Shown here: positions 12,901-27,354 of the stretch, in pieces
How the letters are laid out: each line of letters begins with the position of its first letter
How positions within the stretch are numbered: position 1 is the first letter of the stretch
From: Chondrosia reniformis
Taxonomy: Eukaryota > Porifera > Demospongiae > Chondrillida > Chondrillidae
Reading direction: 5' to 3'
DNA: 64,000 bases
Assembly: GCA_947172415.1 (NCBI GenBank)
Contig: OX359191.1
Location: 3,410,001-3,474,000 of the forward strand
The notes under the pieces: model-generated
What the model saw: the letters and a program-made list of their open reading frames with translations, nothing else
What the model was told of the DNA's origin: nothing
Databases searched by the model: none
Translations under genes and position numbers: made by a program

Positions 12901-15900
12901 GTACATAGCTAGTACATACAACTGGTATATACATACAACTAGTACATAAAATTAATAGGTACAACTAGTTCATACAACTAGTAACTAGTGCGTATAACTA
13001 GTACATGCGACTAGTACATACAACTAGTACATTCAACTAGTACATACAACTAGTTCATAAAACTAGTATACAGCTAGTACAAAGAACTAGTGCATACATC
13101 TTGTACATACAACTGGTTCATATCTAGTGCAAACAACTGGTACATACACCCAGTACATACAAATGTAACGGGTACATATAAGTAGTACATACAACTAGTA
13201 CATACAAAAATTACACAAAAGTGGTACTTTCAACTAGTACATATAACTGGTACATATGACTAGTACATACACATATAATTAGTACATAAATATAGTACAT
13301 GCAACTAGTACAAAAAACATGTTCACACCAACAAACAAGTAGTTCATAGAACCAGTTCATTCCTAGTACTTAGTATAACTTGTGCTAGAACCTAAAACTA
13401 GTTCAAACATCTAGTACATACAACTAGTACATCCAACTAGTACATACAACTAGTACATACAACTAGTACATATAACTAGTACATACAACAATTACACACT
13501 ACTTATACATTCAACTAGTACAAATAACTACTGCATTCGACTAGTACATACAAATAGTATTGAGTACATACAACTAGTACATACAACTAGTGCATACAAT
13601 TAGTACACACAGATAGAACATACAGCTAGTAAATATTACTTGTACATACTACTAGTACATAAAACTAGTATATATAACTGGTACATATAACTAGTACATA
13701 TAAACAGAACATACAACTAGTTCATACAACTAGTTCAGAAAACTAGTACATGCAACAAGTATCTAGTACATACAACTAGAACCTACCTAGTACAAAGTAT
13801 AAGTAGTACAAGAATCAACAACTGGTACATACACATAGTACATACAACTAGTACTTATAAATAGTACATACAACTAGAAACTAGTAACTAGTACATATCT
13901 TGTACATACAATTAGTACATAGAACTAGTTCAAACAATTAGAACGTACAACTACTACATACACCTAGTACATACAACTGGTACATGCAACTCGTACATAC
14001 AAATAGTACATACAACTGGTACAATTACACACAACTGGTACAAACAATAAGTACATATAATTAGTATCTAGTACATAGAACTAGCACCTCCCTAGTATCT
14101 AATATAACTAGGACTTGAACCTACAACTAGTACATACAACTAGTACATACAACTAGTACATGCAAATAGGACATACGAATCGTACTTCAACTAATAAATA
14201 CAACTAGTACCTACAACTAGTACATAAAACTGGAACTAGTTCATAAAACTAGTACTTACACCTACTACTAACAACTAGTAACGAGTACACAGAACTAGTA
14301 CATTGAAGTAGTATGCACAACATGTTCATGCAACTAGTACATGCAACTTGAACATACAATTAGTAGATAAAATTAGTACATATAACTAGTACATACAAAG
14401 AGTACATACAACTAATACATTCCATTTAGTACACACACCTAGGACATACAATTAGTACATACAACTAGTGTATACATACAACAAGTACATACAACTAGTA
14501 TCTACAACTAGTAAATATAACTAGTACTAGTCCATACAACTAGTACATACAACTAGTACTTGCAACTTGTTCATTTAACTAGTACACACATCTACCACAT
14601 ATAACTAATACCTAAAAATGTAACTATCACATATATATAGTACATTAACATAGTATATACAAGTAGTTCATACAACTACTAGTACATGGAAGTAGTACAT
14701 AAAACTAGGACCTAAAACTAGTACACACCTACGACATAAAATTAGTATAGATATATAACTAGTACATATGAATAGTGCATCCATATAGTATATATAACTA
14801 GTTCATAAACTAGTACATGCAACTAGAAACTAGTACATACAACTAATATATACAAACAACTAGTTCATACAACTAGTATTTACAATTAGGTTTTACAACT
14901 AGTTCATACAACTATTAACTAGTACATATAACCAGTACATGCAACTAGTACATACAACTAGTACATACAACTAGTACATACAACTAGTATTGACAATTAG
15001 TACGTACAACTAGTTCATACAACTATTAACGAGTACATATAACTAGTACATTAAACGAGTAGATACAACTAGGACAAACAGCAAGGATAGATAACTAGTA
15101 CATACACCAACTACATATAACTAGTAAATATACATATACCTTGTAATTATAAATAGTACACACAACCAGTACATACAGCTAGTGCATACAACTAGTATAT
15201 AATACTAGTTCACAAACATATAACAACTAGTAAATATAAATAGAACTAGTTCATAAAACTAGTGCATACAACTAGTACATGCAATAAGTACATACAACTA
15301 GTACATCGTAACAATACAAACAAATAGAATATACAACTAGTACATACAACTAGTACATTCAACTAGAACATATAACTAGTACAAACAACTAGGACATATA
15401 ACTAGTACATACACCTACTACATACAACTAGTACATACACATATACCTAGTAATTATAAACAGTACTTACAACTAGTACCTTGAACGGGTACATAAAACT
15501 AGTACATAAAACTAGAAACTAGTCCATACAACTAATATATATATAACACTAGTACATTTAACTAGTACATAAAACTAGTATATACATACAAAGAGTACAT
15601 ACAACATACAACTAGTACATAAAATTCGTAGGTACAACTAGTTTTTAAAATTAGTAACTAGTAAATATAATTCTTACATGTGACTAGTACATACAACTGG
15701 AACATACAACTAGTGCTTGCAACTAGTACATAGAACTAGGACATATAACTAGTACATACACGTATACCTAGTAAATGTAAATAGTACATACAAATAGTAC
15801 ATACAGCTAGCGCTACAACAAGTAAATATAATTAGTACACACACATAAAAATAGAACATACAATTAGTAAATACAACTAGAACATACAACTAGTACGTAC

Positions 15901-18900
15901 AACTGGTACATACAACTAGTATATACATACAACTATATAGTACACAGAACTTGAACTTACAATTAGCATATGCAACTACTACATACAACGAATACATACA
16001 ACTAGTACCTAAAACTAGTAAATATAGCTAGTTCTAGTACCTACAACTAGTACATACAACTAGTCCTTTCAACTAGTACATATAACATAAAACATAACAT
16101 AATACCTAAAAATATAACTAGTTCAAATAAATAGTGCATCCACATAGTACATACAACAAGTTCATAAAACTAGTATATAGCTAGTACTAAGAACTAGTGC
16201 ATACATCTTGTACAAACAACTGGTTCATATCTACTATATAAAACTAGTACATATAACTAGTATGTAGAATTAGTACTTACAACCAGCTAATACAGCTTGT
16301 ACATACAAGTAGTACATATGCCTAGTACATACACATATATATATAGTATATATAAATAGTACGAACAACTAGTATATATAACTAGTACAAACAACTAGTA
16401 CATACACCCAGTACATACAATTGTAACGAGTACATATAAGTAGTACATACAACTAGTGCATACAATTAGAACACACAAATAGTACATACAGCTAGTAAAT
16501 ATAACTAGTACATATAACTGGTACATAAACCTAGTACATATAAAGACTACACCCAACTAGTTCATAAAACTAGTTCATACAACTAGTACATGCAACAAGT
16601 ATCTAGTACATACAACTAGAACCTACCTAGTACATTGTATAAATAGTACAAGAATCAACAACTGGTACATACACATAGTACATACAACTAGTACTTACAT
16701 CTGGTGCATACAACTAATACATACAACTAGACTATACAACTATTAACTAGTACATACAACTAGTACAAAAATTTAATAGTTACAACTAGTTCATACAACT
16801 AGTAACTAGTACATATAACTAGTACATGCGACTAGAACATACAACTAGTCCAAACACATAGTACATACAACTAGTTCCTAAAACTAGTATACAGCTAGTA
16901 CAAAGTACTAGTGCATACATCTTGTACATACATCTGGTTCTATCTAATACATATCACAAGTACATACAACTAGTACATAGAATTAGTACATACAACCAGT
17001 TAAAACAGCTTGTACATGCAAGTAGTACATATACCTAGTACATTCACATATCTTTAGTATATATAAATAGTACGTACAACTAGTATATATGACTAGTACA
17101 AACAAGTGGTACCCACACCCAGTACATACAAATGTAACTAGTACATATAAGTAGTACATACAACTAGTATATACAACTTATACATATAAACAGTACATGC
17201 AACTAGTGCATACAACTAGTACATATAACTAGTACACATAACTAGTACATACAACTAGTGTCTAGTATATACAACTAGTTCCTCCCTAGTACCTAGTATA
17301 ATTAGGATTAGAACCTTCAACTAGTATATACTACTAGTACATACAACTAGTACATGCAACAAGTATTTGGTACATACAACTAGAACCTACCTAGTACATA
17401 GTATAACTAGTACAAGAATCAACAACTGGAACACGCACATAGTACATACAACTAGTACTTTAAACTAGTGGACGCAACTAGTACATACAACTAGACTATA
17501 CAACTCTTAACTAGTACATACAACTAGTATATGCAAATAGGATATACGAATCGTACTTGCAACTAATATATACAACTAGTACCTACAACTAGTACATATA
17601 ACTGGAACTAGAACATAAAACTAGAACATGCAACTACTACTAACAACTATTAACGAGTACATACAACTAGTACATTGAACTAGAACGCAGAACATGTACA
17701 TGCAGCTAGTACATGCAACTTGTACATGCAATTAGTTGATAAAATTAGTACATATAACTAGTACATACAAATTGGAATGAAAACATACAACTATTACATT
17801 GAACTATTACACACAACTTGTACATAAAACTAGTAAATAATACAATCAGCTAGGACATACAACTGGTACAAACAACTAGGTCATATAACTACTTTATATA
17901 ACAAGTACATACAAGTAGTTTCTAGTACATATAACTATAAAGAACCTACCTAGTACCTAGTTTAACCAGTACTAGAACCTACAACTAGTACATACAACAA
18001 GTGCATACAATTAATACACACAAATAGTACATAAAGCTAGTAATTATAACTGGTACATACTACTAGTACATATAATTGGTACATATAACTGGTACATATA
18101 ACTAGTACATATAAACAGTACATACAACTAGTTCATAAAACTAGTTCATACAACTAGCACATACAACAAGTATCTAGTACATACAAAAAGAACCTACCTA
18201 GTACATAGTATAACTAGCACAAGGATCAACAACTGGTACATACACAGAGTACATAAAACTAGTACTAACAACTAGTACATACAACTAGAAACTAGAAAAT
18301 ACTACTAGTTCATAGAACGAGTACAAAATACTATATAGAACATACAGCTTGAATATACATCTAGTACATAGCTAATATTAACAACTAGAATATACATACA
18401 ACTATTACGTACAACTGGTACATAACTAGTACATAGAAATAGTACATAGAAATATTACATACAACTAGTACATACCAAATAGTACAATCACCTAGCCCAT
18501 TCAATTAGTACATACAACTAGTACATTCAACTAGTCCATATAACTAGGACAAACAACTAGGATATATAACTAGTACATACATCTACTACATATAACTAGT
18601 ACATACATATATACCTAGTAATTATGAATAGTACATACAACTAGTACATACTATTTACAATTAGGTCGTACAACTAGTTCACACAACCATTAACCAGTAC
18701 ATATAACCAGTACATACAACTAGTAACTAGTACATATAACTAGTACATTCAACTAGTACATACAACTAGGACAAACAACTAGGATATATAACTAGTACAT
18801 ACACCAACTACATATAACTAGTAAATACACATATACCTTATAATTATAAATAATATATACAACTAGTACATACAGCTAGAGCATACAACTAGTATATATA

Positions 18901-21853
18901 ACTAGTTCACAAACATATAACCACTACATTCATATAACTGGTACTTCTATATTGTACATTCACATAGCACATATATATAAACAGTAGATAAAAATAGTAC
19001 ATACATTTGCTACATTTAACTAGTACCTACAACTAGAACATAAAACTAGTACAAACAACTAGGACATATAACTAGTACATACACCTATTATATATATCTA
19101 GTACATACACCTACTATATATATCTAGTACATACACGTATACCTAGTCAATGTAAATAGTACATACAATTACTACATACAGCTAGCGCATACAACTAGTA
19201 CATATAACTAGTACACACATATATAAATAGAACATACAAATAGTAAATACAACTAGTACATACAACTAGTACCTACAACTAGTACATTCAACTAGTATCT
19301 AGTATATACAACTAGAACATACAACTAGTACATAGCTAGTAATAACAACTAGTATATACATACAACTAGTACACAGAACTTGTACATACAATTAGCACAT
19401 GCAACTCCTCCATACAACTAATACATACTACTAGTACCTAAAACTAGTAAATATAGCTAGTTCTAGTACATATAACTAGTACACACACCTATTACATATA
19501 ACTAATGCATAAAAATATAACTAGTTCAAATAAATAGTGAATCCACATAGTACATACAACAAGTACATAAAACTAGTAAATACAACTGGAAACTAATGCA
19601 TACAACTAGTATATATATAAAATTAGTACATTTAGCTAGTATATACAACTGGTATATACATATAACTAGTTCATCCAACTAGTACATAAAATTAATAGGT
19701 ACACCTAGTTCATACAACTAGTAACTAGTACATATAACTTGTATATGCGACTAGTACATACAACTAGTACAGACAACTAGTGTCTAGTATATACAACTAG
19801 TACCTCCCTAGTACCTAGTATAATTAGGACTACAACCTACAACTAGTATATACCACAAGTACATACAACTAGCACATACAACTAGTACATATAACTAGTA
19901 CATATGACTAGTACATACACAAATAATTAGCACATAAATAGAGTACATGCAACTAGTGCAGAAAACTAGTTCACACAAACAAACAAGTAGCTTATAGAAC
20001 TAGTTCATTCATTTAATAAGTACATACAACAATTACACACTACTTATACATTCAATTAGTACAAATTACTACTATATTCGACTAGCACATATAAATAGTA
20101 TTGAGTACATACAACTAGTCCATACAACTAGTACATATAACTAGTACATTCAACTAGTACATACAACTAGGACAAACAACTAGTATATATAACTAGTACA
20201 TACACCAACTACATATAACTAGTAAATACACATATACCTTGTAATTATAAATAGTACATACAACTAGTACATTCAGCTAGTGCATACAACTAGTATATAT
20301 AACTAGTTCACAAACATATAACTACTACATACATATAACTGGTACTTATAAATAGTACATACACATAGTACATACAAATCGTACATTCAACGTGAACATA
20401 CAACGATTACAAACAACTAGGATATACAACTAGTTCATACACATATACCTAGTAAATATAAAGAGTACATACAACTAGTACATACAACAAGAAAATTAGT
20501 CCATACAACTAGTCCATACAACGAGTATATATATAACACTAGTACATTTAACTAGTACATAAAACTGGTATATACATACAAAGAGTACATTCAACTAGTA
20601 CATAATATTAGTATGTACAACTAATTCACGCAACTTGTACATACAACAAATTCATAAACCTAGTATATAGCTAGTACAAACAACTAGTGCATACATCTTG
20701 TACTTACAACTGGTTCATATCTAGTTCATACAACTAATACATACAACTAGTACATCCAACTAGTACATACAATTAGTACATACAACTACCACATACAACT
20801 TTTACATACAACTAGCACCTAGAACTAGTAAATATAACTAGTATTAGTACTTACAACTAGTAGATAGAATTAGTACATACAACCAGCACATAGAGCTAGT
20901 ACGTACAAGTAGTACATATACCTAGTACATAAACATATAAATAGTACATACAACTAGTACAATTACATACAACGGGTACATACAACTAGTACATACAATT
21001 AGTATCTAGGACTTCAACCTACAACTAGTACATACAACTAGTACATACAACTAGTATATAGGATTAGTACAAAAAACTAATTCAAACAAACAAACAAGTA
21101 GTATATAGAAGAAGTTCCTTCCTAGTTCCTAGTATAACTTCTACAACTAGTTCAAAAAACTAGTACATACAACTAGTACATACAATTAGTCACTAGTACA
21201 TACATCTAATACATACAACTAGTACATATAAGTACTACATTTGATTGGAACATTGTATCGAGTTCATACAACTACTATATACAGCTAGAACATTCAACTA
21301 GTATATACAACTACTACATAAAGAGGAAACTAGTACATACAACTAGTACATAGCTACTACATACAACTAGTATATAGATAAAACTGGTGCATACAACTAA
21401 TACATACAATTAGTACATACAACTACTACATCCAACTACTACATACAACCAGTACCTACAACTGGTTAATATTACTAATACTAGTACATAGAACTAGTAC
21501 ATACATCTAATATGTTCAAATAGTCCTAAAAACTAGTACATACAACTAATGCCTACTTAGTATCTAATATAACTAGTACTAGAACCTACAACTAGTACAT
21601 ACAGCTAGTGGATACACGTAGTACAGGCAACTTGTATATACAAAAGTTACATACAACTACTACATATAACCAGTACATACACATATAACTAGTATTTAAA
21701 AATAGTACATACACCTAGTACAACCAACAAGTACATACAAAACGTACATACAACTAGTACATACAACTAGTACACACAACTACATACAACTAGTATATAC
21801 ATACAACTAGTACGTTCAACTGGTACATAACTAGTACATACAACTTGTACATA

Positions 21854-21960
21854 GTGTAACCAAAAGCTCTCTTTAGGTTTAGTTCCCCTATTGGCTCTTT
21901 TTACAGAATAGGCATATAGCACGTAGGAAAATGGTATCCTAGATTTTTCATAGTGTGAGT
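21854..21960. repeat. Short non-satellite insert, copy 1
   Basis: About 105 bp of unique sequence, starting GTGTAACCAAAAGCTCTC and ending near TTTTTCATAGTGTG, within satellite. The same sequence with a single visible base change occurs at 24,942-25,048, an offset of 3088 bp. The flanking satellite is also similar, so a larger segment was probably duplicated. TAGTGT occurs at both ends. I do not recognise it. Confidence 0.75.
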
Positions 21961-24941
21961 ACATAAAACTAGCATATAAAACTACTACATATACAACAAA
22001 CTAATATATACATACAACAAGAACATAGCTAGTACTTACAATTAGTATATACATACAACTGGTTCATACAACTAGTACTAACAAATAGTACATACAACTA
22101 CTACATCCAACTACTACATACAACCAGTACCTACATCTAGTAATTATAACTAGTACCAGTACATAGTACTAGTACATACAAAAACTACATACAACTAGTA
22201 TATACAACTAGAAACTAGTACATACAACTAATTCATAGAACGAGTACATACACATATACCTAGAAAATATAAATAGTACATTCAACTAGTACATACAGCT
22301 AGTGCATACAACTAGTACATATAACTAGTACACAAACATATAACTAGTACATGCAGATAGTAAATACAACTAGAACATACAACTAGGACGTACAACTAGT
22401 ACATGCAAATAGTAGATGCAACTAGTATCTAGTACATACAACTAGAACATACATCTATTTCAAAGCTAGTACATTCAACTAGTATAAACATACAACTAGT
22501 ACACAGAACGTGTACATACAATTGGCACATATATACAACTAGTACTTTCAACTAGTACATATAACAAGTTCACACACCTACTACATTTAACTAGTACATA
22601 CAACTGGTATATACATACAACTAGTACATACAACTAGCACATACAAGCAGTACATAAAATTCGTAGGCACCACTAGTTCATAAAATTAGTAACTAGTAAA
22701 TATAATTAGTACATGCGACTAGTACATACAACTAGTACAAACAACTAGTACATGCAACTAGTACATACAACTATGACATATAACTAGCACATACACCTAC
22801 TACATATATCTGGTACATACACGTATACCTAGTAAATGTAAATAGTACATACAACTAGTACATATAGCTAGCGCATACAACTAGTACATATAACTAGTAA
22901 CCACACATATAAATAGTTCATACAAATAGTAAATATAACTGGTACATACACCTAGTACATACAACTAGTACATACAACTAGTATCTAGTACATACAACGA
23001 GAACCTACAACTAGTACAGGGCTAGTATATACAACTAGTATATACATACAACTAGTGCATATGAATAGTACATACAACTAATGTCTAGTATATACATTTA
23101 GTACCTCCCTAGTCCCTAGTATAATTAGGACTAGAACCTACAATTAGTATATACTACTAGTACATGCGACTGGTACTTTCAACTAGTACATATAACTAGT
23201 ACATATAACTATTACATTTGACTAGCACCTACACATATAATTAGTATATAAATATAGTACATACAACTAGTACAGAAAACGAGTTCACACAAACAAACAA
23301 GTAGTTCTTAGAACTAGTTCATTCCTAGTACCTAGTAAAACTTGTACTAGAACTTAAAACTAGTTAAAACATCTAATACATACAACTGGTACATACAAAT
23401 AGTACATAAAACTAGTACATATAACTAGTACATACAACAATTACCCACTACTTATACATTCAACTAGTACAAATGACTACTACATTCGACTAGTACATAC
23501 AAATAGTATTGAGTACATACAACTAGTACATACAACTAGTGCATACAAGTAGTACACACAAATAGTACATACAGCTAGTTAATATTACTAGTTCATACGA
23601 CTTGTACTTACATATAGTACATACAAATAGTACATAAAGTTGTACATAAAACTGGTACATACAACTGGTGCCCAGAACTAGGACTTAAAACTAATTCATA
23701 TAACTAGTACATAACTAGTACATACAATTAGTACATAGAACTAGTTCAAAAAATTAGAACATACAACTACTACATACACCTAGTATATACAATTTGTACA
23801 TTCAATTAGTATATACAAATAGTACATACAACTAGTACATACAACTAGACTATACAACTATTAACTAGTACATACAACTAGTACATAGAAATAGGACATA
23901 TGAATCGTACTTGCAACTAATAAATACAACTAGTACCTACAACTAGTACGTATAACTGGAACTAGTACATAAAACTAGTACATACAACTACTACTAACAA
24001 CTAGTAACGAGTACATACAACTAGTACATTGAACTAGAACGCACAACATTTCCATGCAACTAGTACATGCGACTTGTACATACAATTAGTAGATAAAATT
24101 AGTACAAATAACTAGTAAATAGTACAATCAGCTAGGACAAACAACTGGTACATACAACTAGGACATACAACTGGTATATACAACTAGGTCATATAACTAC
24201 TTTATATAACAAGTACATACAAGTAGTTTCTAGTGCATATAACTATATAGTCCCTCCCTAGTACCTAGTTTAAGTAGTACTAGAACCTACAACTAGTACA
24301 TACAATTATTGCATACAATTAGTACACAAATAGTACATACAGCTAGTAAATATAACTAGTACATACCACTAGTACATAAAACTATAGATATAACTGGTAC
24401 ATATAACTAGTACATATAAAGAGTACACACAACTAATTCATAAAACTAGTTCATACAACTAGTACATGCAACAAGTATCTAGTACATACAAATAATATCT
24501 ACCTAGTACATAGTATAACTAGTACAAGAATCAACAACTGGTACATAACATAGTACATACAACTAGTACATATAACTAGTACTTACAACTAGAAACTAGT
24601 AAATACTACTAGTTCATAGAACTAGTACATAATACTATATAGAACATACAACTTGAATATATATCTAGTACATAGCAAATATTAACAACTAGTATATAGA
24701 CACAACTATTACATACAAATGGTACATAAATAGTACATCGAAATAGTACATACAACTAGTACATATCAAATAGTACATACACCTAGTTCATAGAGTGCAT
24801 AATACTAGAACATACAACTTGTATATACAACTAGTACATAGCAACTACATACAACTAGTATATACATACAACTAGTATGTTCAACTGGTACATAACTTGT
24901 ACATACAACTTGTACATAACTAGTACATACAACTTGTACAT

Positions 24942-25048
24942 AGTGTAACCAAAAGCTCTCTTTAGGTTTAGTTCCCCTATAGGCTCTTTTTACAGAATAG
25001 GCATATAGCACGTAGGAAAATGGTATCCTAGATTTTTCATAGTGTGAG
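24942..25048. repeat. Short non-satellite insert, copy 2
   Basis: This is the second copy of the insert at 21,854-21,960. The satellite before it has an extra CTTGTACATAACTAGTACAT-type unit compared with copy 1. Confidence 0.75.
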
Positions 25049-26750
25049 TACATAACACTAGCATATACAACTACTACATAAACAACAAACTAGTATATAC
25101 ATACAACTAGAACATAGCTAGTACTTACAATTAATATATACATACAACTGGTACATACAACTAGTACAAACAATATTAACAACTAGTATATAGATACAAC
25201 TATTACGTACAACTGGTACATAACTAGTACATAGAAATAGTACATACAACTTGTACATACCAAATAGTACACACACCTAGCATATACAATTAGTACATAG
25301 AACTAGTACATTCAACTAGTCCATACAACTAGGACAAACAACTAGGACATATATCTAGTACATACATCTACTACATTTAACTAGTAAATACACATATACC
25401 TAGTTATTATGAATAGTACATACAACTAGTACATACAGCTGGTGCATACAACTAGTACATATAACTAGTAAACAAACATATAACCAGTAAATACATATAT
25501 AACTGGCACTTAAAAATAGTACATACGCATAGTACATACAATTAGTACATACAACAAGTACATACAACTATAAACTAGCACATACAACTGGTTCATAGAA
25601 CGAGTACATAATACTAGAACGTAAAACTTGTATATACAACTAGTGCATAGCTAATATTTATAACTAGTATATACATACAACTAGTACATACAACAGGTAC
25701 ATAACTAGTACCTACAACTACTAAATATAACTAAGACTAGTACATAAAACTAGTGAATACAACTAGTACATACAATTATTACATACAACTAGTACATGCA
25801 ACTAGCCCATACACCTACTACATATAACTAGTAAATACACATACCTTGTAATTATAAATAGAACATACAACTAGTACATAAAAGTAGTACATAAAATTAG
25901 TATCTTCTACATACAACTAGTACCTTCCTAGCACCTGGTATAACTAGTAAGAGAACCTACCATTTGTACATACAACTAGTACATACAACTAGAACATACA
26001 ACCAGTACATAGCTAGTACATACAACTAGTATATATATACAACTAGTACATACAACTAGTATCTACAACTAGTAAATATACCTAGTACTAGTCCATACAA
26101 CTAGTACATACAACTAGTACTTGCAATTAGTACATATAACTAGTACACACATCTACCACATATAACTAATACATAAAAATATAACTAGTACGTATAAATA
26201 GTACATAAACATATTACATACAAGTAGTTCATACAACTACTAGTACATAGAACGAGTACATAAAACTAGGACTTATAACTAGTAAACACCTACTACATAT
26301 AATTAGTACATAAATATATAACTAGTACATATGAATAGTGCATCCATATAGTATATATAACTAGTACATAAAACTAGTACATGCAACTAGAAACTAGTAT
26401 ATACAACTAGAAACCAGTACACACAACTAATATATACATAAAGCTAGTACGTTTAACCAGTTCATACAACTATTATATACAAACAACTAGTTCATACAAC
26501 TAGTATTTACAATTAGGTCGTACAAGTAGTTCACACAACTATTAACTAGTACATATATATAACCAGTACATGAAACTAGTACATACAACTGGTATATACA
26601 TACAACTAGTTCATGCAACTAGTATTCACAATTAGTACATTCAATTAGTCCATACAACTAGGACAAAAAACTAGGATATATATCTAGTACATACACCAAC
26701 TACATATAACTAGTAAATAAACATATACCTAGTAATTATAGATAGTACAT

Positions 26751-26820
26751 ATACTGGTTAAATGTACTAGTTTTATATATATACTAGTTGTATGTACTAG
26801 TTTCTAGTTGTATGTACTAT
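26751..26820 (+). repeat. Forward satellite left of the EnSpm element
   Basis: Seventy bases of forward satellite lie between an orientation flip (about 26,750) and the EnSpm insertion. The last three bases, TAT, are the left target duplication. Joined to 34,074 onward they restore a typical forward satellite read (GTACTAT then TCATATATACTAG). Confidence 0.9.
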
Positions 26821-27150
26821 CACAAGAAAAGTTACGTACGTATACGGACCGTCTGTTTACAGAAAATGTCCCGTCTTTTCAAAGAAGACAGCCAGAAGAC
26901 AATCCGTTTTCTCGGAAAAGACGATATCATCTTTTACCGTGTGTCGCTTTCCCAGAAACAGTACGGAAACGGTAAGTAGACGGCATTGTGTGCAAACCCG
27001 TCTATTAAACATATATGTCTTTTATGTTTGCCGTCGTATTCGACTATAGATAGTGTTTATAATGATTTTTAATGCTTCCTACAGGCCTGTAATCATACTT
27101 ATTTTGTATTCTCCCGTCTTCGCGTACACGTATATATATATACATGTAGA
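26821..27150. promoter_or_regulatory. Left terminal inverted repeat and subterminal repeat region
   Basis: After the terminus, short words with a CCGTCT core, in either orientation, recur: ACCGTCTG (about 26,849), CCCGTCTTTTC (about 26,870), AAGACGATATC, TAGACGGCA, CCCGTCTATT (about 26,998) and CCCGTCTTCG (about 27,115). Clustered subterminal words are known transposase-binding sites in plant CACTA elements; that role here is inference. From 27,150 to 27,354 the sequence is AT-rich with nothing I can identify. Confidence 0.6.
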
Positions 27151-27354
27151 GAATTAACAAGTTGTCATAACGAAAATTGAATAAATTGTAAATACAAAAT
27201 TAAATCAAAAAGCTGAATTAAATAAACTTCTAAATATTAATATGTTTGTAATAAAATGGATAATATAAAAGAGGTTAACAGCTAGTACAGTACTACCTAT
27301 ATATGTACTGAGTTCAAAAATGCAAACCTATTTCTATGTCCTTTGTGAATGCTA

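Larger units (their letters stand above)
9906..26750 (-). repeat. 13-bp satellite, long reverse block with higher-order repeats
   Basis: This is the longest uninterrupted satellite stretch, about 16.8 kb. The composite marker CAAACAAACAAGTAG plus CCTAGTACCTAGTATAACTT recurs near 10.57, 13.33, 19.98, 21.09 and 23.29 kb at uneven spacing, so composite units are shuffled rather than regular. Two short non-satellite inserts lie near 21.85 and 24.94 kb and are listed separately. The array ends at an orientation flip near 26,750. Open frames in it are repeat translations rich in Tyr, Val, Ser and Cys. I see no host gene. Confidence 0.9.

Noticed and set aside
21767..21964. 65-codon open frame on the minus strand, and its longer twin at 24,805-25,053
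   Set aside because: Most of the peptide is a translation of the 13-bp satellite (SYVQVVCTSYV-type runs) and the rest crosses the 105-bp insert. Similarity of the two reflects segmental duplication, not coding constraint.
26788..26979. 63-codon frame at the left transposon end
   Set aside because: It starts in satellite outside the transposon and reads through the terminal inverted repeat; no coding evidence.
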